Shown piece by piece: positions 28,854-38,291 of a stretch of DNA of 64,000 nt (position 1 is the first letter of the stretch; every line of letters begins with the position of its first letter). Location of the stretch: positions 25,767 through 89,766 of the forward strand of contig JADKFE010000032.1 in NCBI GenBank assembly GCA_016717595.1, read 5' to 3'. The notes beneath the pieces were generated by a model. That model was not told the DNA's origin, searched no databases, and worked only from the letters and a program-made list of their open reading frames with translations. This DNA comes from Deltaproteobacteria bacterium (GTDB lineage Bacteria > Myxococcota_A > UBA796 > CAJQPC01). The position numbers and the translations under genes were made by a program.

Positions 28854-28869
28854 TGCAAGGGCTGTGCCA
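28854..28869 (-). promoter_or_regulatory. Perfect-consensus sigma54 promoter facing left
   Basis: Read leftward the bases are TGGCACAGCCCTTGCA, a full match to TGGCAC-N5-TTGCA with correct GG/GC spacing (GG 28,868-28,867; GC 28,856-28,855). Start predicted near 28,843. No open reading frame with a ribosome site follows before the hydrolase end, so the product is probably RNA. It lies in the gap between rtcR (which ends at 29,003) and the hydrolase. Confidence 0.75.
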
Positions 28870-28916
28870 GGACACGCGCAACATTGGATCGGCCCTGGCA
28901 TAGGTGTGGAGGCGGT

Positions 28917-28986
28917 TGTCCTCTGCGGAGGAGTGTCACGCCGTGAGATCGTGGTGTCCTGAGTGACACAAAGATCGCAGAGGACA
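28917..28986. promoter_or_regulatory. Nested inverted repeats upstream of the leftward sigma54 promoter
   Basis: TGTCCTCTGCG (28,917-28,927) pairs with CGCAGAGGACA (28,976-28,986). Inside, GTGTCAC (28,933-28,939) pairs with GTGACAC (28,963-28,969). Both are centred on about 28,951, some 108 bp before the predicted start point. They could be the activator site of the small RNA promoter, or the terminator of rtcR, whose stop is only 17 bp away; both readings are possible. Confidence 0.45.
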
Positions 28987-29002
28987 GGACGCGGCGGCAG
29001 GC

Positions 29003-30601
<1,599 letters not shown>

Positions 30602-30738
30602 GGGTGAGATCGCTCCCGAGCGGCGACTATCCCGTGGGGGGTGGATCCGCCTCGTCGAAAAGGCCCGCGCGCCAAAGTTGTAAACTTACCTTGTACTTAC
30701 GATAAGATACTGACTCCCCCAATGAATGAGGTGTCGCC
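30602..30738. promoter_or_regulatory. Divergent promoter region of rtcR and a lipoprotein gene
   Basis: An AT-rich island (about 30,674-30,710) in otherwise GC-rich DNA carries the palindrome AAGTT-GTA-AACTT (30,675-30,687) and boxes such as TTGTAA and TAAGAT with a long spacer. No sigma54 element is seen, consistent with rtcR being made from a sigma70-type promoter. Box assignment is weak. Confidence 0.35.
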
Positions 30739-31842
30739 ATGATGGCCGTCCACAAGATGTTCCCCCTCACGCTCCTGTCCCTGCTCGTTGTGGTCCCGGC
30801 GTGTTTTGAAGAAGAGGACGACAAGGTCGACTCCGAGGGCAGCGAAGAGACCGGCGAGAGCGGCGGCGAGAGCGGCGACGACAGCTCGGGTGGTGGGGAT
30901 GACTCTTCAGAGCCCGAGCCCGTCGAGGGCACGATCTCCGGGCGGGTCGAGGTGGTGCTGTACACCGAGGGCGCCGACGGAGAGCGGGAGTACATCTCTT
31001 ACGCCGACGCCGACGCCCTGACCGACTATGACCTCAGCGTCTTCCCCTTCGGCAAGGTCTTCGTGGCGGCGTACAACACCGACGCGGCCGGGGTGAAGCA
31101 GTTCCACGGCGACGCCACCATCGACGCGCCGAGCATCGGCGGCGACGACTACAGCATCGACGTGCGCAAGAAGGACGGCCCCGGCGACGTGCTGGTCTAC
31201 GCCCACGTCGACTGGTATCAGGACCGCATCTTGGGCTCGTGGGAGCCCCAAGAGCACTACGGTGACGTCGTGGCCATCACTGAAGGCGCGGAGATCACCT
31301 CCGTAGACATCACCATCCTCGCGCCGATCCCCTACTCTGGCGGCGGCTCTTGTGACACGGTGAACGTCACCGGCGACGTCATCATCACCGTCTCGTACGC
31401 GGGCGGCGACGTGGCCACCTTCTTCCAGACCACCGACGGCGAGGGCCCGTATTACGCCTCGTGGACCACAGTGAGCGCGGACGGCGGCGGCGCCTCGGGC
31501 GAGTTCAGCAACACGGCCTGCGCGGGGCTCGGCGAGGTGAAGCTGCGCGGCGCCTGGGACACCAACGGCAACAACATCATCGACGCCACCGACCGCTGGG
31601 GCGGCTACATCTCCGCCCCGGACACCGACGGCGGCGCCCTGAACGTGCCCGCGGAGACCATCGTGTACCTGTGGTCCTTCGCCGACACCGACGGCGACGG
31701 CGTGCTCAACGAGCCCGGCGAGCCCGTGGCCGCGGGCGGCGGCGAGTCCAGCGGGCGCCTGCCGACGGGCGGCAGCGGGGCGAGCGGCATCTCCTTGTCG
31801 CTCAACGCGCCGCCGAGCCCCTCGGACACCGGCGCCGAGTGA
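30739..31842 (+). CDS. Secreted lipoprotein, acidic, calcium-motif-like
   Basis: 367 residues. Signal MMAVHKMFPLTLLSLLVVVP with lipobox VVPAC, then an acidic Ser/Gly/Glu linker typical of this genome's surface lipoproteins. The beta-rich mature domain has two D-x-D/N-x-D loops (DTNGNNIIDATD, DTDGDGVLNEPGE) like EF-hand calcium sites of dockerin type. It ends in a Gly/Ser-rich tail. Function unknown; transcribed divergently from rtcR. Confidence 0.65.
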   Translation: MMAVHKMFPLTLLSLLVVVPACFEEEDDKVDSEGSEETGESGGESGDDSSGGGDDSSEPEPVEGTISGRVEVVLYTEGADGEREYISYADADALTDYDLSVFPFGKVFVAAYNTDAAGVKQFHGDATIDAPSIGGDDYSIDVRKKDGPGDVLVYAHVDWYQDRILGSWEPQEHYGDVVAITEGAEITSVDITILAPIPYSGGGSCDTVNVTGDVIITVSYAGGDVATFFQTTDGEGPYYASWTTVSADGGGASGEFSNTACAGLGEVKLRGAWDTNGNNIIDATDRWGGYISAPDTDGGALNVPAETIVYLWSFADTDGDGVLNEPGEPVAAGGGESSGRLPTGGSGASGISLSLNAPPSPSDTGAE

Positions 31843-31933
31843 GCTGAGGCGGCCATCAGGGCGCGGAGTTTCTCTCGCCCTGTCGCCGATCCGCAGAGCT
31901 GGGTGTATCCTGAGCCTTCGCCTCCAGGCCCTC

Positions 31934-32661
31934 ATGCGCCCAGCCCCTGCTCGTCACATTCGCCGCGCTCTGCGTCAGCGTCGCCGCCCCCGTCACGTTG
32001 GCGGCGGAGCCCACCGCCGCGCTCACCACGCTCACGCCCAAGGCGATTCAGACGGCGCTGAACAGCGACTCCGGCTGGGCGAGCCACGCCAGCAAAGACG
32101 GCGTGACGGTCACCCGCAAAGACGTCCCCGGGCTGCCGGTCCCGGCGTTTAAGGGGCTCGAAGGACTGCACGCTCGACGCCGACACTCTGTTTGGCCTCA
32201 TCGCCGACATCGGCAACCAGGCCGGGCTCACCGACCTGCTCGCCGAGGCCAAGGTGTTGTGGTCGGACACGACGGGGCGGGTGCATTTTTATCAGGTCTT
32301 GGCCTCGCCGGTGCCGTTCGTGTCGGATCGGTACTGGTTCCTCAAGGCCCAGAACACCTGGGACGTCAACGGCGTCGATGGGCACCACCGGCAGACCTGG
32401 GACATGCTCGACCCGAACCTCTACCCCGAGGCCTACGCCTCGGTGCAGCGGCGGTACAGCGACGCGGTGATCACCCCGCTGAACTATGGCTCTTGGGAGG
32501 TGCTGCCGTTGGGGGCGGGCAAGGTGCGCGTCATCTACCGCATCGTGAGCCACCCCGGCGGCAGCCTCTCCGACAGCCTCGCCGAGACGGTCACCGGGCA
32601 GACCTTGCCCGACAACATCCTCAACTTTGAGCGGGTGACCCGCGCCAAGATGGGGGGCTGA
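31934..32661 (+). CDS. Secreted START-domain (lipid-binding-like) protein, two frameshifts
   Basis: Start ATG 31,934; after a one-base break near 31,938 the frame reads QPLLVTFAALCVSVAAPVTL, a signal peptide. A second break near 32,160 leads into DADTLFGLIADIGNQAGLTD, then FYQVLASPVPFVSDRYWF, YGSWEVLPLGAGKVRVIYRI and HPGGSLSDSLAETVTGQTLP. This order is that of START/SRPBCC lipid-binding proteins. About 240 residues. Paralogue of the next, badly broken gene, so a tandem duplication. Confidence 0.55.
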
Positions 32662-32663
32662 GC

Positions 32664-33396
32664 ATGGCCTCGTCGCCTCGTCTGAGCCGCCGCGCCTTCT
32701 TCTGCGGCGCCGCCGCCAGCCGTCGCCAGCGCCGTGCCCGGCGACGCGGGGGCCACGACGCTGAGCCCGAGCGCCATCCAAGCCCTGCTCGACGCCGACG
32801 GGGCTGGACGCTCCTCGACGCCGACGCGGACGGCGTCGCGCTCTACCAAAGTCTGTGACGGGCCACGGCGTGCTCGCCTACAAAGGGGTGCGCCCCGTCG
32901 CCGTGGGGCCCCAGGCCCTGTTCGACACGATCTGCGACGTGCCCGCCCACAAAGGCGATCTCCGGCGGGGTGTTGGCCGAGAGCGTCGTGCTGCACAAGA
33001 ATCTTCGAGACGCCTTGCATTATTACCGGGTGATGCGGTCTCCGGCGTGGGTGCCGATCTCCGATCGGTACTGGTTTTCTGCAGTCGTCGATTCGCCGCG
33101 ACATCGGCGGCGCGTGGGGCACCACAAACGCGCCTGGAACCCGCTGGACACCACAAAATACTCCGAGGCCCACGGCGCCGTGGTGAGCCGCTTCCCGGAC
33201 GCCGTGCAGGTGACGCTGAACGGCGGCTCGTGGGAGGATTCAGCCGGGCAAGACGGCGGAGGACTCCGTGCTCATCTCCCGGATCTTCTCGCACCCGGGC
33301 GGCAACATCTCCGACGGCGTCGCGTCTCAGGTCTCTCAGCGGTCGTTGCCCAAGAACATGCTCAAGTTTGAGGCGGCGGCGAAGCAGCGGGCCTGA
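32664..33396 (+). pseudogene. Second START-domain gene, multiply frameshifted
   Basis: Pieces in shifting frames match the gene before it: LSRRAFFCGAAA (export signal with twin Arg), LSPSAIQALLDADGAG, WTLLDADADGVALYQ, GVLAYKGVRPVAVGPQALFD, GVLAESVVLHKNLRDALHYY, SPAWVPISDRYWF, VVSRFPDAVQVTLNGGSWE and HPGGNISDGVASQVSQRSLP. At least five frame changes occur in 730 bp (near 32,713, 32,815, 32,855, 32,955 and 33,245, among others). That is more than its neighbour shows, so true decay is possible, although this whole stretch is rich in breaks. Confidence 0.6.
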
Positions 33397-33494
33397 GGGG
33401 CTCAAGCCACGGCTGGCGCGACATCGCGCCGCGTCGCGCCTCGGGCGGTCGCGGTTAGGTCTGTGGGCGAACGCCTCCTTCAAGGGCCTCCGCC

Positions 33495-33874
33495 GTGACG
33501 TCGCGCCTGCTCCTGCTCTTCCCGCTCTCGCCGCTCGCGCCTGTTGCCCCCGAGGCCCCGGCGACGATCGTCTCGGCCTGGAGCGAGTCTGGCGCGGCCT
33601 TGTTGAGCCTCGACGCGGACACGGTGAGCTTGGGGCGAGACACCTTGAGCCTGACCGTACACGATGAGGTGGGGAGGGCCGGGGCCTCAGCCTCACGATC
33701 GAGGCGACGATGCCCGACATGGGCCACGGAGAGGGGCTCGTCGAGATCGCCGAGGAGGGCGGCGGGGTCTACCTACTCACCACCGACCTTGACATGACGG
33801 GGCTGTGGATCCTCGACGGCGTGATCTTGGGTGAGCCAGCGGACCCGTTCTTGCTCGCCGTGGAGGCCTGGTGA
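33495..33874 (+). CDS. Small exported YtkA/FixH-like protein, one frameshift
   Basis: GTG start at 33,495; MTSRLLLLFPLSPLAPVAPE is a short signal. The mature part (GAALLSLDADTVSLGRDTLS) breaks frame near 33,670-33,690 and continues LTIEATMPDMGHGEGLVEIA, then VYLLTTDLDMTGLWILDGVI. The M-P-x-M-x-H pattern with a beta-sandwich is typical of YtkA-like domains found near copper and cytochrome genes. Its stop overlaps the next start (GTGA). Confidence 0.5.
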
Positions 33875-34698
33875 TCTTCGCGGCGCTCGTGCTCGGCGGC
33901 GCGGCCTGGGCGGGCTCCTGCTGTGTGGCCGGGGCCAACGGCGACCCGCTGTGGCTGCTCGGCGAGGAGCTCGCCGCCGTAGGGGTCGGGCTCAGCGGGG
34001 CGCAGTTTTATGGGGCGCGGTCTCTGGCCGGGGACGTGCGGATCGACAGGCGCTGAGGGCCTGGATCTGCGCCTCGGCGTGCGCGGCGCGCGGCGGGGGG
34101 GGGAGTTTGTGCAGCTTGGGGCGGAGCTGCCCGGCGTGCTGCGGCTCTCGGACGAGCCCGCGGAGGTGGGCCCCGGCGACGCCCGCGCCTGGGCGATCGT
34201 AGAGCCCTGGAGTCCAGATGAGCGCCTCGCCCCGGCCCTGCGCCTGGGCATCGACGCGCCGTTGAGCGCCGCCGCGAGCGGCGCGGCGACGGGGCTCGGC
34301 TACGGCCTGGCGCGTGTCGGGCTGAGCCTGGGCTACGCCGGGGAGAGGTTTGGCCTACGCGCCGCGGCGACGGGGCTCATGCCTTACGCCACCGACGCCC
34401 AGAACACCCCGGGCCTCGGCGCCGAGATGAGCTTGGGCGGCGTCGCCCGGCTCGGGCCCACCCTCGTCACCACGGCGTCGCTGGGCTGGTTCACCGCGCG
34501 GCCGGCGCCGTAGACGGCCTCGTGGTGGGCGCTGGGCGCGCGGACTGGAGCGCGGCGGTGGGCCTCGGCTGGTCGATCACCCCGCTCACCCGCCTGGACC
34601 TCGGCCTGAGCGCCAGCGTCCCGCTTCAAGGCTTAGGGCACAACGTCCCGCTCACGACGGCGGGGGGTGTCTCTCTCACGCGGCGCTGGAGCCGCTGA
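33871..34698 (+). CDS. Outer-membrane-type protein of the MbnP/MbnH cluster, frameshifted
   Basis: GTG 33,871 gives MIFAALVLGGAAWAGSCCVA, a signal peptide with a Cys pair, then GDPLWLLGEELAAVGVGLSG. Frame breaks near 34,055 and 34,500 separate segments of repeated amphipathic strands (LRLGIDAPLSAAASGAATGL, GLSLGYAGERFGLRAAATGL, WSITPLTRLDLGLSASVPLQ) ending SLTRRWSR. The pattern is that of a beta-barrel. It lies directly before mbnP-like and mbnH-like genes and is probably the membrane component of that copper system. Confidence 0.45.
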
Positions 34699-34733
34699 TC
34701 TCATCAACGCTCGACCCACACCCACGAGGATCT

Positions 34734-35602
34734 ATGCTGAGTCTCTCCCGTATCGCCCCCCTCGCCGCGTCTCTGCTGCTCGCCTGCGGAGACAAAGACC
34801 AAGAGCACGACGACTCCGGCCACGAGCACAGCGACGAGACCGAGACGGAGGCGGTCACCGTGCGGTTTGAGGCGACGGTGGGCGAAGAGGCGTTCTCGTG
34901 CAGCACCCAGCACACCGGCGTCGGCGCGACGGGCGCCACCTTAGAGGCCTTCGACAACCGCCTCTACGTTCACGAGCTCACCCTGCTCGACGCCGACGGC
35001 GGCGAGCACCCCGTCACGCTCACGGACGACGGGATGTGGCAGGTGCAAAACGTCGCGCTCCTCGACTTTGAGGACAAGTCCGGGGCCTGCGCCAACGGCA
35101 CCGCCGAGATGAACGGCGTCCTGATCGGCACCGTGGCCGCCCATGACACCGTCGCCGTGCGCTTCACCTTGGGCCTGCCCTTTGAGCTGAACCACCAAGA
35201 CCCCGCGACGGCGCCGAGCCCCCTGAACCTCTCCGCGTTCTTCTGGACCTGGGAGTCGGGCTACAAGTTCTGGCGCTTTGACGGGCGCACCACGGCGGCG
35301 CCCGAGGGCTTCTTCTTCCACCTCGGCTCGACGGGCTGCGAGACGGACACCGACGGCGCGGTGACGAGCTGCTCCCGCCCAACCGCCTCACGATCACCCT
35401 CGACGGCTTCGACCCGGCGGAGAACGTCGTGCGCATCGACCTCGGCGCGCTCACCGCCGGGGTGGACCTCGACAGCCCAGACGCCACCTGCATGTCGGGG
35501 CCGGGGATGGGCGACTGCACGCCGTGGTTCGGCGCCTTGGGTCTGCCCTGGGGAGACAAACAAGGCGATCCCGCCGCCCAGACCGTGTTCTCCGTGAGGT
35601 GA
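34734..35602 (+). CDS. MbnP-family copper-binding lipoprotein, one frameshift
   Basis: Lipobox LLLACG, then a His/Asp-rich stretch (HDDSGHEHSDETE) that could bind metal. Family signatures: VRFEATVGEEAFSC, RLYVHELTLLDADG, VALLDFEDKSGAC, RFTLGLPFELNHQD, LSAFFWTWESGYKFWRFD and FHLGSTGC. After a break near 35,370 it reads PPNRLTITLDGFDPAENVVR and CMSGPGMGDC-TPWFGALGLP. This is the four-Cys member of the so-called metallo-mystery pair. In the studied case MbnH oxidises a Trp of MbnP to kynurenine to form a copper site; Trp residues are present in FFWTWESGYKFW and TPWF. About 290 residues; followed after 2 bp by the partner. Confidence 0.8.
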
Positions 35603-35604
35603 GC

Positions 35605-36714
35605 GTGGCGGTGACTCGAAGGACGCTGTGGTCTGGGGGTCTGGCCCTCGCCGCGTGTCTTGGCCTGGGCTGCAAAGACGACGCGCTGGACGACACGGCG
35701 GCGCCTGGCTGGCAGTGGAGCCTGCCCGCCGGGTTCCCCGAGCCGTGGGCGCCCGAGGACAACCCGATGACCGCCGAGAAGGTGGCCTTGGGTCGGGCGC
35801 TGTTCTACGACCGCCAGCTCTCGTTGAACCAGACCCAGTCCTGCGGCGACTGTCACCTCCAGCACCTCGCGTTCACCGACGGTCGGGCCACGGCCATCGG
35901 CTCCACGGGGGAGGTCCACCGCCGGGCGTCGATGTCTTTGGTGAACGTGGCCTACGCGGCGGGGCTCACCTGGGCCTCGACGACGATGCGGCTGTTGGAG
36001 GATCAAGCCCTGGTGCCGATCTTCGGCGAAGATCCGGTCGAGCTCGGCTTCTCTGGCCAAGAGGACGAGCTGATCCGCCGCCAAGCCGACGACGCCGAGC
36101 GCGCGGCGATGTTTGAAGCCTTCCCCGGCGAAGGGTGACCCTGGGCAGGCGTCACCCGCGCCCTCGCGGCGTTCCAGCGCTCGATCATCGCCGCGGACAG
36201 CCCCTATGACCGCTTTGTCAACAAGACCGACCTCACGGCGCTCTCCGCCGACGCCCGCGCGGGCATGTCGTTGTTCTTCTCGGAGCAGATGGAGTGTTTC
36301 CACTGCCACGGCGGCTACTTGATGAGCGACGCCGCGCGGAGCGCCACCACCGTCTTTGATGAGCTGACCTTCCACAACAACGGCCTGTACAACCTCGACG
36401 GCTACGGGGCTTACCCCGAGACCGACCAGGGCCTCATCGAGCAGACCGGCAGCGCCGCCGACATGGGGCGCTTTCGGGCGCCGAGCTTACGGAACATCGC
36501 CGTCACCGGGCCGTACATGCACGACGGCAGCTTGGCGACCTTAGACGACGTGCTGAGCCACTACGCCAAAGGCGGCGAGGGCGGGCCGTATCAGAGCCTC
36601 TTCGTGAAGGGCTTTGAGCTGGGCGACGACGAGCGACGTCAGCTCCTCGCCTTCTTGGAGAGCCTCACGGACGAGGGCCTGCTCACGGATCCTCGGTTTG
36701 GGCCGCCGGAGTAG
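35605..36714 (+). CDS. MbnH-family di-haem cytochrome, in-frame TGA at 36,136
   Basis: GTG 35,605 (or 35,611). Lipoprotein signal (LALAACLGLGC). Two c-type haem motifs, CGDCH and CFHCH, with the MauG/cytochrome-c-peroxidase scaffold: GRALFYDRQLSLNQTQSCGD, HRRASMSLVNVAYAAGLTWA, RFRAPSLRNIAVTGPYMHDG and LDDVLSHYAKGGEGGPYQSL. It should oxidise the partner MbnP lipoprotein. The frame is the same before and after a TGA at 36,136-36,138 (FPGEG-stop-PWAGVTRALAAFQ), so this is a nonsense codon, not a frameshift; a single base call (CGA to TGA) would explain it. Ends overlapping the convergent sensor gene. Confidence 0.8.
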
Positions 36715-37592
36715 GCCGCCGCACCAGGCGCGCCCCGGTCTCGCCGATGGGCGTCACCTTCCACGGCGGCGCGCCCGCCCGGGCGACGTCGAGGTCCGCG
36801 GCCTCTAAGGCCAAGGCCGCGAGGTTCGCCACCTGGGGCCGCCCGTCCGCCGAGAACACCACCACGGCGCCGGGCAGCTCATCGAGCACGAGGCGTAAGG
36901 CGGCGCGGGCCTCGGGGTCGTGAACCTGGGCCAGGGCGCGCGCATCCAGGGGGCCTGCGGCGGGGTCATCGAGCAGGCGGTTCACGAAGTTCGCTCGCCC
37001 GGCGCACCTCTTCGGGGCCTCAAACACCTCGACCCGGCGCACGGCGCAGCCCTCTTGAACCGCCCTCCAAGGCCGCGGCGAGCTCTTGGAGCGGGTCGTC
37101 GATGCGGGCGCGCAGGCGGCGGGTGAGCACGAGGCTCAAGGCGAAGCTCAGCAGGCCCAAGAGCACCGCGCTCCAGGCCCCGGCGAAGGCCCGCCATCGG
37201 GCGGCGACGCTCGCTTTGGCCATGCCGTCGCGGTTCACCTCAGCCAAGGCGCGGGCGGCCTTCACCGTGTCGTGTCGGGCCTCGGCGTCGCCGTTCAGGG
37301 CCGCGGGGCCACGCGCCTCTAGCACGTCCAAGAGCGCGGGCTCGGCGTCTTCAGTGACGTTGGCGCGCGCCCGGGCCAGGCCGTCGATGAAGTGTTGTGT
37401 GCTCTCGGGGCTGGGGTCGGCGACGGCGGCGAGCATGTCTTCAGCCGCCTCGATCGAGACGACGTTCTCTTGCATCACGACGTCTACCGCCGGGCCCATA
37501 CGCCCCAGGAGGCTCACGGCCGCCAAGGTGGTGAGCGCCTGAACGGCCAAGAGCGCGCCAATCCCCAGGCGAAGCTCGGTGCGTAGACGCAT
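36683..37592 (-). CDS. HAMP-type membrane sensor protein without kinase, one frameshift
   Basis: Two membrane spans (LGIGALLAVQALTTLAAVSL and WSAVLLGLLSFALSLVLTRR) enclose a helical periplasmic domain of about 130 residues. The second span leads into a HAMP-like linker (LRARIDDPLQELAAALE). After a break near 37,045-37,065 a short cytoplasmic domain resembles a PAS core (RLVLDELPGAVVVFSADGRP). No histidine kinase or methyl-accepting domain follows, so output is unclear. The gene starts 4 bp after trkA and probably shares its transcript. Confidence 0.5.
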
Positions 37593-37595
37593 CGG

Positions 37596-38267
37596 TCAGC
37601 TCCGGTCGGCGAGGGAGAGCGCCGCGCCGGTCTGGGGAGACGAGCAGCAGCACGTCGTCCTCACGCAAGGGGCGGCGGGGGTCGGGCAAGAGCAGGTGCG
37701 TGGCGCCTTCGCGGTCTTTCATGCGGATCGCGACGACGGTGACGCCGTGGCGTTTGGGCAAGGTCAGCTCGATGAGGCTGCGGCCGACGAAGCTCGCGGG
37801 CACGATGAGCTCGGTCAGGCTGAGGCCGTCGCCCAAGGGGATGATGTCGGCGACGCCTTGGTGGGCGAGGCGGGTGGCGAGGCGCTCGCCGTAGGCCCGC
37901 TCGGGGTTCACGACCTCGTGGGCGCCGACCAGCGCAGCACCCGCTCGTGCAGATCATCCGTGGCCCGGGAGATGATCTTCGGCGCGCCCATCTGCCGCAG
38001 CAGAGCCGTGACGAGGATCGAGCCCTCCCGGGCGTTCTCGCCCAAGGACACCGCGCAGAGGTCACGCCGAGAGGGGGCGAGCCCCGCCAAGGCGGCCTCG
38101 TCCGTGGCGTTGAGGCACACCACGTCGGTGAGGTAGGGCGCGGCGGCCTGCACCCGCTCCATGCGGGTGTCGATGCCGACGACCTCGACGTGCTGGGCCA
38201 CCAAAGACCGCGCCAGCGCGCTGCCAAACTGCCCAAGACCGATCACCAGGGCTTGTTTTTGGGCCAT
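37596..38267 (-). CDS. TrkA/KtrA-type potassium channel regulator, frameshifted
   Basis: About 223 residues. RCK N domain: ALVIGLGQFGSALARSLVAQ (nucleotide-binding G-x-G-x-x-G) and VVGIDTRMERVQAA; then a break near 37,915 and VNPERAYGERLATRLAHQGV, followed by the RCK C domain VGRSLIELTLPKRHGVTVVA and LREDDVLLLVS. A last small break near 37,635 gives a short end at 37,596. It binds NAD(H)/ATP and gates the membrane subunit encoded 25 bp upstream. Confidence 0.8.
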
Positions 38268-38291
38268 CTGCGCCCTCCTCTTGAACCAGAG

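Noticed and set aside
28712..28969. Leftward 85-codon frame over the small-RNA region
   Set aside because: It would start upstream of the sigma54 promoter and run through all the hairpins; composition and lack of a ribosome site argue against translation.
36136..36138. In-frame TGA in the MbnH-like gene as a selenocysteine codon
   Set aside because: No convincing SECIS hairpin directly follows, the site is not a known catalytic Cys/Sec position of MauG-like enzymes, and nearby sequence has many probable base errors.
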